From: Acidobacteriaceae bacterium KBS 83
GTDB taxonomy: Bacteria > Acidobacteriota > Terriglobia > Terriglobales > Acidobacteriaceae
Direction of reading: 5' to 3'
Assembly: GCA_000381585.1 (NCBI GenBank)
Contig: KB906736.1
Coordinates: 282,789 to 346,788, forward strand
Length of the DNA stretch: 64,000 nucleotides
Both the position numbers and the translations under genes were made by a program. Shown piece by piece: positions 54,436-64,000 of this stretch; position 1 is the first letter of the stretch; the number at the start of each line of letters is the position of its first letter. Below the pieces are notes generated by a model. The model saw only the letters and a program-made list of their open reading frames with translations, was not told where the DNA came from and did no database searches.

Positions 54436-55044
54436 CTACATCGGCATGTGCTTCACGTGCTCGGCGCGTACGTCGTCTGAAGTGAAAAGGCTCAGGAACG
54501 GCGAGCCGTTGGCCGCTGCTTCGACAGCGGGCCTTCCCTTCGCTTCTACTCGTTCCACCAGGCAGACGACGCCGATCACACGCATCCCTGCGGCATGGGC
54601 CGCTTCGATGGCGGTGATGGTCGAGCCGCCGGTGGTGCATACATCGTCGACGATAAGGACGGGCGCGTTTGCCTCGGAGAAGCCTTCGATCTTGCGGCCC
54701 GTGCCGTGGGCCTTCTCTGTTTTGCGGACGAGAAATCCGTGGATGAGCCGGCCCTTGCCTGCATCTGAATGGCGTTGCGCACTGGCAATCGCCACAGCGG
54801 AGACCACCGGATCGGCACCAAGCGTAAGGCCGCCGACGGCGTGCGGATCGAGGTGGTGCTTGTGGAGCAGATCGAGGATGGCGAGACCGGTAAGACGCGC
54901 GCCTTCAGCGTGCAGTGTCGTGGTACGGCAGTCGATGTAGTAATCGCTGTGTCCGCCAGAGGAGAGCTGGAAATCGCCGAGCTTGAAAGATTGTTTAGCA
55001 AGAAGAGTGAGGAGCTGCTGGCGGGGGCTGGAGGATGACGTCAT
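54436..55044 (-). CDS. pyrE: Orotate phosphoribosyltransferase
   Basis: Pyrimidine synthesis enzyme joining orotate and PRPP to form OMP. 202 residues; PRPP-binding motif PVLIVDDVCTTGGSTITAIEA, substrate segments FQLSSGGHSDYYIDCRTTTLH and GGLTLGADPVVSAVA, and the flexible loop VRKTEKAHGTGRKIEGF. The terminal SLFTSDDVR follows the usual end. Single gene between convergent and co-directional neighbours; the CPBP protease gene ends 46 bases before its start. Confidence 0.95.
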   Translation of the reverse strand: MTSSSSPRQQLLTLLAKQSFKLGDFQLSSGGHSDYYIDCRTTTLHAEGARLTGLAILDLLHKHHLDPHAVGGLTLGADPVVSAVAIASAQRHSDAGKGRLIHGFLVRKTEKAHGTGRKIEGFSEANAPVLIVDDVCTTGGSTITAIEAAHAAGMRVIGVVCLVERVEAKGRPAVEAAANGSPFLSLFTSDDVRAEHVKHMPM

Positions 55045-55090
55045 CGGATGCCTCTGAAATTGTAGTTTGGCGCGCTGGTGCTTCGCCGCT

Positions 55091-56125
55091 TCACTTACTC
55101 AGCTTATCCAAATGCCGGAAGCCATCGGTGCCGATGAAGAGCATGACAAAGATGGTGGCGTTGTACATCGAGTGCACCAGCGTGCTGGCTGCGAGTGAGT
55201 GGAAGCGTAGTCGCGTGATACACAGCACTACACTGACAGTGAAGAGCACGCCGAGCGGCGCAAGCGAGTGGGCAAGCTGCGCGCCGTGCAGCATAGCAAA
55301 TCCGATGCTGGTGATGATGGTGGAGAAGATGAGGGCGGAGATGCTCCAGCGGGGGTCCTCATTGCCCGAAGCGCGCCTCGCGGGGCTGGATTTCCACGTC
55401 ACTTCTCCGTTCGAAGGAAGGGCGGCATCGACGACCGGCTGACTCCGCCATTCGCCTTCTGCACGCGGGTGCGCTGCGGGACCACCCAGCAACTCGCGCG
55501 GAGTGCGGGCGCGCTGCGTCACCCAGTCCCATGCGCTGGCCAGCGACGGCAGCAGGAAGCCGCGGAAGGCCAGCTCTTCAAAGGCTGGCGCAACCGTGAC
55601 ACCAAAGATGGCGATGAGCCAGACGCCGAGGGGATGGGTAAAGAACTTATCGATCGGCAGCTCTTTGGGAATAGGAAGAAAGTTTGAGAGCAGTTGCACC
55701 ACGACGCTGGTTGCGACGCCGATGCCGACGAGCAACCATACGCGACTGCGCACGATGAAGGCACGCCAGTGGATGCCCTGGCTGAAGGGCCGGTTCCAGA
55801 AGAGCGGAAAGATCAGAAAGCTCGCCGCCCCGGCGATGGCGTAGATCAGAGCTTCTATGGGAATCACCAGCAGCGGATCGGTCTGCATCTGCTCCGTCGA
55901 TTCGCGCATATGTGGAGCAATGTGCATCAGCGAAAGCTGGAAAATGAGGCCGATAATGAAGCCGGCGAGCGCCACGAGGAGTCCGAACATGAGAGTGTGG
56001 CCGAGGTTGGGCGTGGCGGCCGGGAGCGGCCGCTCACCCACAGGAGCGATAGGCACTTGATCGCCCGGAAGAGCGACGTCATCCGGCGAGGCCGCGGGTG
56101 GGAGAGAGCTGGGATCGATGGGCAT
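55091..56125 (-). CDS. CPBP family intramembrane glutamic protease
   Basis: 344-residue membrane protein of the CAAX-protease/bacteriocin-processing (CPBP/Abi) family. Catalytic motifs EELAFRGF, FAMLHG and HSMYN are in order across the C-terminal membrane helices; about eight helices in total. An unusual hydrophilic insertion of roughly 50 residues (about 215-265, rich in Pro, Arg, Glu) separates motif 1 from motif 2. The N-terminal 40 residues are proline-rich. Substrate unknown; the gene ends the uvrA-proximal minus-strand group. Confidence 0.88.
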   Translation of the reverse strand: MPIDPSSLPPAASPDDVALPGDQVPIAPVGERPLPAATPNLGHTLMFGLLVALAGFIIGLIFQLSLMHIAPHMRESTEQMQTDPLLVIPIEALIYAIAGAASFLIFPLFWNRPFSQGIHWRAFIVRSRVWLLVGIGVATSVVVQLLSNFLPIPKELPIDKFFTHPLGVWLIAIFGVTVAPAFEELAFRGFLLPSLASAWDWVTQRARTPRELLGGPAAHPRAEGEWRSQPVVDAALPSNGEVTWKSSPARRASGNEDPRWSISALIFSTIITSIGFAMLHGAQLAHSLAPLGVLFTVSVVLCITRLRFHSLAASTLVHSMYNATIFVMLFIGTDGFRHLDKLSK

Positions 56126-56131
56126 TGTCCG

Positions 56132-58993
<2,862 letters not shown>

Positions 58994-59288
58994 GCGAGGT
59001 TTTGAGAAGCAGACCAGGTTTTGCTCGAGGATTAGCTACGAGGGTTGCCTGGGAAAAATGACGCGAAAGTAATGGGACACAGCAGAAAAGAGCGCGACTT
59101 CATGCGGCCTTCTACGTATCTTAATCGGCAATAGAAATGAGGGTCAACGCTCACATCGCTCTGCGAGAATGACAGCGTCTGAGGTGAATGAGGAGAGATG
59201 CAGCGCGTTCCGAATGGACTGCACATTCATACGCCACAGAGTTTAAAGCAGCACGTTGATTGAAAGAAGAGAATAGGAAGTCACCCCC

Positions 59289-59465
59289 ATGGATACGATG
59301 AATCTTTTAGGTCTTACCTGTGCTGTACTTGCCGCTCTCGCCCTTGGTGTTCTCCTGGCTTACAACTGCTGCCAGGCACTGTTCGCAGTGCTGCGCATAC
59401 ACTCCGATTCGCTCGAGCCTGTCTCAAAGGCCAACACAGTCGAGGCGCAGATCCAGGCCTCATAA
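59289..59465 (+). CDS. Small single-span membrane protein, 58 residues
   Basis: Short gene between uvrA and the STN-like protein. The product starts MDTMNLLGLTCAVLAALA, has one membrane helix (about 6-26) followed by NCCQALFAVLRIH with two adjacent cysteines, and ends in an acidic/polar tail. AGGAAG eight bases before the ATG supports it. The segment upstream (58994-59288) holds the uvrA promoter side and a GAATGACAGCG phrase shared with other intergenic gaps. No family recognised. Confidence 0.55.
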   Translation: MDTMNLLGLTCAVLAALALGVLLAYNCCQALFAVLRIHSDSLEPVSKANTVEAQIQAS

Positions 59466-59605
59466 AGCGGATCACGCAACTCCTCTGTTTCGCTGATCGG
59501 CGCTTTCTACCGGACGCCATGTTGGTCACTCGCGTTGGTATGCAGACGGATATCTGCTCCCGCACCTAAACAGGGACATTCCTTTGTTTGCGATAGAAAT
59601 CGCCG

Positions 59606-60451
59606 CTATTGCGGCGCACTCTGCATCTGCGGAATCGGCCGTGGAGGAGCCTCAGACGGAGGATTCTCGGACGGCGCACCCGGAGGAGGCGGCTCTGCCG
59701 GAGTGATGGACGGAGGCGTGTACTGCATGGGTGGTGAATCATCAGAATCGTCGGAGCTTGCAGAATCGTCAGGATTGTCCTGGTCCCCGGGCTGCGGCTG
59801 GTTCTGATTGTTGGCATTTGCGTTCGCTGATGGCGGCGGCGTGGCTCCCTCCGCTCCCCTGTGGCTCAGTAGCAATTCGCGGGGCGCACCATTGGGCAGG
59901 TCGCCCACCATCATGACGTTGTACGAGGTGCCGTCCAGAAGCGCTGTGAGCACTTCGCGCGGCGCGCCCGGCCCAAAGCTGCCGAAGACCCGCTCATCGC
60001 CTCCCAGGCCATCCAGCTTCATTCCCATCGCTGAAGAGACCTGATGCAGAATCTGCGAAAGGCTCGAGTTGTCGGCCTTGACTGTGAGTTCGTTGTTGTT
60101 CGCAGTCACCGTGGCAGGCAGCGCCGGCTGATCCAGGAGGTTTGGCGCGACGGCAGGCTGAGGAGGAGGAAGCTCCACCGGAGCGACCTGCGGTTTCGCT
60201 TTCTTGTGGCGCTTGGATTGCGCGGGTTGATCCGGTTTAGATTGTGTCGACTTATCCGGTTGAGGTTGCGCGGCCTGATCCGGTTTGGGCGGCGTGGTCT
60301 GGCACATTGCTGTGCGCGACAGGAAAGCTGAGCTTCCGAGAGCGATCAATCCACACAAAAGCAGCTGAGAAGGAAGACGCAACAGGAGGGTACGCGCCGA
60401 TCCGTAGGCTCGCCACTTCCCTGCCGGTTTGCTCCCAAGCACGGCCCTCAT
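59606..60451 (-). CDS. Secreted proline-rich protein with STN-like domain
   Basis: 281 residues. A signal-type helix (LLLCGLIALGSSAFLSRTAM, about 30-50) is followed by a Pro/Lys/Gln-rich segment. Residues about 110-185 (NNELTVKADNSSLSQILHQVSSAMG through FGPGAPREVLTALLDGTSYNVMMVG) look like an STN (secretin/TonB short N-terminal) domain. The last 90 residues are Pro, Asn, Gln and Asp-rich and disordered. STN domains usually sit in outer-membrane secretins or receptors; a free one may dock on such a complex. Divergent from the small regulator gene. Confidence 0.7.
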   Translation of the reverse strand: MRAVLGSKPAGKWRAYGSARTLLLRLPSQLLLCGLIALGSSAFLSRTAMCQTTPPKPDQAAQPQPDKSTQSKPDQPAQSKRHKKAKPQVAPVELPPPQPAVAPNLLDQPALPATVTANNNELTVKADNSSLSQILHQVSSAMGMKLDGLGGDERVFGSFGPGAPREVLTALLDGTSYNVMMVGDLPNGAPRELLLSHRGAEGATPPPSANANANNQNQPQPGDQDNPDDSASSDDSDDSPPMQYTPPSITPAEPPPPGAPSENPPSEAPPRPIPQMQSAPQ

Positions 60452-60504
60452 TCCACTTCCCCCGTCACTTCATAGACTACGCCAGCAGCCGCTTCGCTCA
60501 TATC

Positions 60505-60524
60505 ACTTCCAAGACTTTGGAAGT
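60505..60524. promoter_or_regulatory. Inverted repeat in the STN/regulator divergent promoter
   Basis: Perfect 8-bp arms ACTTCCAA-GACT-TTGGAAGT. The right arm contains TTGGAA, a -35-like hexamer for the plus-strand gene, with TATTTA (60539-60544) 16 bases later as a candidate -10. The site lies between the two divergent starts, so binding here could affect both genes. Confidence 0.5.
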
Positions 60525-60543
60525 GGGATCAAATTCGCTATTT

Positions 60544-60559
60544 ATGTACTATAGTACAT
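60544..60559. promoter_or_regulatory. 16-bp perfect palindrome, candidate autoregulatory operator
   Basis: ATGTACTATAGTACAT is identical on both strands. It lies at the expected transcription start of the small regulator gene, 8 bases before its ATG at 60568. A small dimeric DNA-binding protein such as the downstream product is the natural candidate ligand, by analogy with ribbon-helix-helix autoregulation. Inference. Confidence 0.55.
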
Positions 60560-60567
60560 TTGTACCT

Positions 60568-60837
60568 ATGGATCGTGAGATGTCCAGCGCCCCAATCGAA
60601 GTAGAACGTGTGCAGACGGGTGTCCGGCTTGAAAAACGAATGCTGAAGGTGTTGAAGGCCATTGCGGAACAAAAGGACATGAGCCTGGGTGACCTGCTGG
60701 AGGGCATCGTGCTCCACGCCTTCGAGGGGAAGGCGCCATTCTCGCCGCAGACGCTCAAGGACATCGAGCAGTTTCGCGTCCTGTATGGGCTGACGCTGCG
60801 TGCCCAGGACAGCCACCAGCTTCGGGAGCGCCGATGA
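60568..60837 (+). CDS. Small ribbon-helix-helix-like protein, 89 residues
   Basis: The sequence VERVQTGVRLEKRMLKVLKAI followed by KDMSLGDLLEGIVLHAF has the strand-helix-helix pattern of ribbon-helix-helix DNA-binding dimers (strand about 10-17, helices about 19-31 and 35-47), then a C-terminal helix with SPQTLKDIEQFRVLYGL. The ATG at 60568 is chosen because the in-frame ATG at 60544 is inside the palindrome. The stop overlaps the start of the next gene (ATGA), a secreted SRPBCC-like protein. Likely a self-repressor; not proven. Confidence 0.65.
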   Translation: MDREMSSAPIEVERVQTGVRLEKRMLKVLKAIAEQKDMSLGDLLEGIVLHAFEGKAPFSPQTLKDIEQFRVLYGLTLRAQDSHQLRERR

Positions 60838-61376
60838 AGGTGCTGCTGCTTGCCCTCGCCATATGTCCTTCACCGCTGCTTGCGCAGAAACCGGAGGCCA
60901 CCGTGACGTCATCGCAACCCGCTGCGCATGTGAGTAATAGGTTCACCTTCACCGTCAACGCTCCGTTGCGGGAGGCCGCGCCGCTTTTCGGCCCCGAAGG
61001 CGAACGCGCCTGGGCGGGAGACGACTGGAACCCTGAGTTCGTCTTCCCTGTTCCGGCACAGGACGTCGAAGGTGCGGTCTTCACGCTGCGCCACGGCGAG
61101 CGCACGGCGGTCTGGGTGAACACGCTCTTCGACCTGAGCGGTGGCCGCATGCAATACGTGTACGTGCTGGGAGACCTGCTCGTGACCACCATCGACGTGC
61201 GCCTGCACGCCATCGGCTCGGCGCGAACAAAGGTGGATGTGGCCTATGTGCGCACGGCATTGCGGCCCGAGGCGAATGAGCATGTGGCTTCGATGGGGAA
61301 GCACGACGGAGAACAGGGGCAGGTGTGGGAGAAAGCGATCAATAGTTATCTGCAGGGACGAATGGCTCCTGAATAG
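60834..61376 (+). CDS. Secreted SRPBCC-like protein, 180 residues
   Basis: Signal peptide (MKVLLLALAICPSPLLAQ) then a START/SRPBCC-like domain: NRFTFTVNAPLREAAPLFGPEGERAW, a GDDWNPEFVFP turn and VFTLRHGERTAVWVNTLFDL, followed by strands QYVYVLGDLLVTTIDVRL and KVDVAYVRTALRPEANEHV. Such domains bind hydrophobic ligands. Coupled to the upstream small regulator by a four-base overlap, so its expression probably follows that gene's control. Ligand unknown. Confidence 0.75.
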   Translation: MKVLLLALAICPSPLLAQKPEATVTSSQPAAHVSNRFTFTVNAPLREAAPLFGPEGERAWAGDDWNPEFVFPVPAQDVEGAVFTLRHGERTAVWVNTLFDLSGGRMQYVYVLGDLLVTTIDVRLHAIGSARTKVDVAYVRTALRPEANEHVASMGKHDGEQGQVWEKAINSYLQGRMAPE

Positions 61377-61472
61377 CAGATCGCCGAGTTGGTGGTGGCC
61401 GCTGGCGTTGTCTTTGCGCACCGTGTGGCTGTTGTGTTGAAGTAGGGGCGTGTCGCGTTGGGTGACAGTGCA

Positions 61473-62477
61473 ATGAAAATCTCCGCTTCGGCGCAGGTGC
61501 CTGCTGTGTGCTTCCTGCTGCTTACGTCTGGGCTACCCGCCTTCGGTGTTTCCTGTAAGACACAGGGGGCGATGACCGAAGCCGAGCGCGCGCCTATCCT
61601 GCTGGCAACGTGGCAGATTGCGAAGTATGTGCAGAGCGGTCGATCGGCTGATTTGAAGGCGGCCACGGTTCCCGCAGTAGCTGCGAACTTCAGCAGCATT
61701 GAGCAATCGGCAGCCGCACTCGCTCCACTGATCGCAGGGGCAACGCTCACGGTCGATGCCGTCTACGCATTGGACGCATCTGATGCGAAGCCGGGCGATG
61801 AGCAGCAGCAATTCTTTTGTGACGCTGGCGACAACAGCTCGCATGTCACTTTTGGCATTCAACATCTGCCGCCGGGACAATTTGCATTCGGGCTGGTGCA
61901 TGCGACTGGCGTGGCCAAGCCGCAGCAGATTGCGCTGCTGCTGCAATCGCTGCAAGCAGGCGGCCCGTGGCAGCTTGCCGGCTTCTTCCCCAAACCGCTC
62001 AGCATGGCCGGACACGACGGGCTGTGGTATTGGAAACAGGCCCGCGTCTACGCGCAGAAGAAGCAGATGCTGAGTGCGTGGCTCTACTACTCGACGGCCA
62101 TATCTCTGCTGCAGCCGGCAGGCTTCTTCTCCAGCACGAATCTCGAGAAGCTGGTCGAGGAGCAGCAGACAATCCGCCCCACGGACCTGCCTGGCAATAC
62201 GCCGCTCACCGTCGACGTAGAGGGCACGACATACAAGATCACCAGTCTGCGGACCGACGACGCATTGGGCGGACTCGACCTGGTCGTCCACTACGATTCG
62301 ACCAGCGGCGATCCGGTAGCGGGGCGTTCCCACACCATCGCCGTGATGCACGGCCTGCTGACGAAGCATCCAGAGCTGCGCGAGTCATTTCATGGCTTGT
62401 GGGTCTTTGCGGATGCAGGAGCGGGCGGCCAGGCATTTGCGCTGGAACAGCCGATGAGCGAGCTCTCCAAGAGCTAA
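61473..62477 (+). CDS. Secreted protein of unknown function, 334 residues
   Basis: Signal peptide (VPAVCFLLLTSGLPAFG) and a mature part without recognised domain. An N-terminal all-helical portion (ATWQIAKYVQSGRSADLKAA) is followed by a mixed region with TFGIQHLPPGQFAFGLVHATG and GPWQLAGFFPKP, then a tetratricopeptide-like stretch (YWKQARVYAQKKQMLSAWLYYSTAISLL) and a strand-rich end. Acidobacterial proteins of this layout are usually listed as hypothetical. ATG 61473 is chosen; an upstream TTG (61458) would add five residues. Confidence 0.75.
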   Translation: MKISASAQVPAVCFLLLTSGLPAFGVSCKTQGAMTEAERAPILLATWQIAKYVQSGRSADLKAATVPAVAANFSSIEQSAAALAPLIAGATLTVDAVYALDASDAKPGDEQQQFFCDAGDNSSHVTFGIQHLPPGQFAFGLVHATGVAKPQQIALLLQSLQAGGPWQLAGFFPKPLSMAGHDGLWYWKQARVYAQKKQMLSAWLYYSTAISLLQPAGFFSSTNLEKLVEEQQTIRPTDLPGNTPLTVDVEGTTYKITSLRTDDALGGLDLVVHYDSTSGDPVAGRSHTIAVMHGLLTKHPELRESFHGLWVFADAGAGGQAFALEQPMSELSKS

Positions 62478-62526
62478 AGTAACGGTTGAACCTTAGCTTC
62501 TGGGATTGTTCTACGGTCTCTGCCAT

Positions 62527-63552
62527 CTACTTGGTGGCAACAACCATCGAATCCGGCCCGATGAGATGCTCTGCGTGCGCCTCGCGGAAGCCGGCCTCCT
62601 TCATCCACCCAATGCAATCCGCACCGGTGTAATCGAAGCCGCCCGGCGTTTCGATCAGCATGTTGAGGCTCATCAGTAGGCCGAAGGCATTCTGTGAGCG
62701 ATCGTCGTCGATCAGCGCGTCATATACGACCAGGGCTCCCCCGGGATTGAGTGCTTCGAAGGCCTTGCCGATAAGCATCTTTTTGTCGGAGAGATTCCAG
62801 TCGTGCAGAATGTGCCCCATGGTCAACACATCCACATTCGGCAAAGCATCGACGAAGAAATCTCCGGGCTGGAAGCGCACGCGATCACCAACACCATAGG
62901 CTTGGGCATATTCCTCAAAGACTGGTCCGACCTCCGCCAGATCCACTCCCAGTCCGCGCAGATGCGGATTGGCGAGAGCGATCTGAACTGCCAGATCTCC
63001 CTGCGCGGTACCCACATCGGCGTAAGTCTTGTATTTCGCCCACGGCACCTTTTGCGCGATCGCAAGATTCGCTCCGTGGCTGATGCCGGACATGGCAGCC
63101 AGGAAATTCTTCAATCGCGCAGGGTCGGCGTACAGCGCAGTGAAAGGTGATGCGCTGCTATCGTGCTTTGCCTCATTCTGCGGCTGACCCGTGCGAAGCG
63201 CCTCAGTCAGATGGCTCCAGAACCCGTAGAGTCTTCCTCCCGCCATCTCCAGCATGCCGCCGATGTAGCTCGGCTTATTGCGGTCGAGAAAGAGTTCTGT
63301 GTCCGGCGCATTGCAGTAGTTGTCCTGGGTCCGGCGCAGAAATCCGAGTGCCACAAGCGCATCCAGGAAGTCGCGCGCGGAGCGCGGATGCAAGCCGAGT
63401 CTCGCGACCAGTTCGGTGAACTCTCTCGGACCGTGGGAGAGTTCGGTGAAGACGCCCATTTCGACGGCGCTCAAAAGTGCTTTGGACGCCCAGAAACCCA
63501 GGCCTACCTGCATGATGTGGTCCGGTGTCGGACCCGCGGCATTACTCGACAT
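62527..63552 (-). CDS. SAM-dependent O-methyltransferase (hydroxyneurosporene/polyketide type)
   Basis: 341-residue small-molecule O-methyltransferase. N-terminal dimerisation/winged-helix part [22 protein letters not shown] and [24 protein letters not shown]-binding [16 protein letters not shown]; the acidic GVDLAEV strand end; and the [27 protein letters not shown] block with the catalytic histidine of the family. Substrate unknown. GAGGGG before the ATG fits; the long in-frame extension upstream has no family support. A 9-bp inverted repeat lies about 85 bases upstream. Confidence 0.9.
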   Translation of the reverse strand: MSSNAAGPTPDHIMQVGLGFWASKALLSAVEMGVFTELSHGPREFTELVARLGLHPRSARDFLDALVALGFLRRTQDNYCNAPDTELFLDRNKPSYIGGMLEMAGGRLYGFWSHLTEALRTGQPQNEAKHDSSASPFTALYADPARLKNFLAAMSGISHGANLAIAQKVPWAKYKTYADVGTAQGDLAVQIALANPHLRGLGVDLAEVGPVFEEYAQAYGVGDRVRFQPGDFFVDALPNVDVLTMGHILHDWNLSDKKMLIGKAFEALNPGGALVVYDALIDDDRSQNAFGLLMSLNMLIETPGGFDYTGADCIGWMKEAGFREAHAEHLIGPDSMVVATK

Positions 63553-63880
63553 AGGTACCCCTCGTTCGGATGAAATAAGCTGGCGCCTCCTTGCCCCGAT
63601 ACATTGCCGGAGCGCGAAGATTTTTTCATTCACGGAGATTCGACACGCCGAAGCCTTCTCCGAGGGGAGTCGAATCTTACCAGTCCTGATAGTCGAGCTG
63701 CGCAGGCAGCTCATTCGGAAGCTGACAGCAGGAGATCCGGTGTTTCGTTCCACGGACGATATAACACGGATTTGTTGGTGTCCAGTGCCATCCGCAATGG
63801 TTGTTTCCTGTAGAAGAAAACTGCCAGCCGGGAGGCCAGCCCTTAGACTCCAGTTCAGGCACTACACTTAAGAGAAGCCG
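63553..63880. other. 328-base divergent gap with inverted repeat
   Basis: Non-coding stretch between the methyltransferase and the nitroreductase starts, expected to hold both promoters. Its main visible structure is a perfect 9-bp inverted repeat AGATTCGAC (63636-63644) and GTCGAATCT (63669-63677) whose 24-base loop holds a second partial pairing (CCTTCTCC/GGGGA). No T-run follows on either strand. The open frames here look non-coding. Confidence 0.45.
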
Positions 63881-64000
63881 ATGAGTACGGAAAAACCTCT
63901 CTCGCGGGCAATCCATGATCGCCGCGCAACCCCAAGCTTTGACGGACGTCCGATTCCCTTCAAAGACCTCCGTCGCATTCTCGATGCCGGGCTAAGCGCC
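63881..64000 (+). CDS. Nitroreductase family protein, N-terminal part (runs off window)
   Basis: Forty codons before the right edge. The product begins MSTEKPLSRAIHDRRATPSF, then DGRPIPFKDLRRILDAGLSA. The AIxxRRATPSF and DLRRILDAG pattern is the start of FMN-dependent nitroreductases. An AAGAGAAG stretch five to twelve bases before the ATG may be the ribosome-binding site. Too short to place in a subfamily. Confidence 0.7.
   Translation, partial: MSTEKPLSRAIHDRRATPSFDGRPIPFKDLRRILDAGLSA

Overview
The window looks like a chromosomal segment of an acidobacterium (Acidobacteriota, most likely Terriglobia/Acidobacteriaceae). The evidence is a GC-rich sequence, an Oar-like TonB-dependent receptor at the left edge, three very large MacB/FtsX-type orphan permeases of the acidobacterial kind (starts at 8368, 13539 and 42790), and a dense mix of housekeeping genes with short secreted proteins of unknown function. 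I see no prophage, insertion sequence, CRISPR array, rRNA or tRNA gene. The assignment is inferred from gene content; no search was run.

Layout. 0-3.3 kb: C-terminal part of the TonB receptor, then a two-copy tandem repeat (about 565 bp each) in which each copy carries a small cysteine-rich protein gene on the minus strand. 3.3-5.5 kb: an alkylation-repair pair (Ada/AraC/AlkA fusion plus Ogt). 5.7-8.2 kb: an alpha-oxoamine synthase and an NAD-dependent epimerase/reductase, possibly lipid-related. 8.4-13.5 kb: two convergent giant permeases, the second behind twin palindromes. 13.8-18.4 kb: a DJ-1/PfpI protein, an ACP plus ketoacyl synthase pair, a tautomerase and an ABC exporter. 18.5-21.7 kb: fliC-fliD-fliS on the minus strand, with a textbook sigma-28 promoter and a branched RNA-like element between fliC and fliD. 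21.7-26.9 kb: broken yjbQ, an HhH-GPD glycosylase, an ArsP-type permease with a His-rich tail, rdgB, and a sulfite-oxidase-like enzyme. 27.2-30.6 kb: sdhCAB, closed by a strong terminator shared with a 56-residue gene facing it.

31-46.8 kb: M19 dipeptidase, frameshifted cupin, a doubly frameshifted amidohydrolase, aldehyde dehydrogenase plus DUF779, two cyclophilins (one exported, one cytoplasmic), an ASCH-domain protein, mdh, icd, a methyltransferase, an exported Gfo/Idh/MocA protein, the third giant permease and a SCO protein. 46.8-51.5 kb: a CgeB-type glycosyltransferase, then a complete arginine-to-putrescine pathway (pyruvoyl arginine decarboxylase, aguB, aguA) followed by tadA and a glutaredoxin. 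51.6-59 kb: purB-ubiX, pyrE, a CPBP protease and uvrA. 59-64 kb: an STN-like secreted protein divergent from a small regulator with a perfect 16-bp palindrome, secreted proteins, an O-methyltransferase and the start of a nitroreductase.

Genes that clearly work together: ada/alkA with ogt (direct and excision repair of alkylated DNA); sdhCAB with mdh and icd (TCA cycle); fliC/fliD/fliS (filament, cap, chaperone); argDC-aguB-aguA (polyamine synthesis); aldehyde dehydrogenase with DUF779. Four single-base frame breaks in three genes (yjbQ, cupin, amidohydrolase) lie between 22.0 and 33.9 kb. They are either real gene decay or assembly indels.
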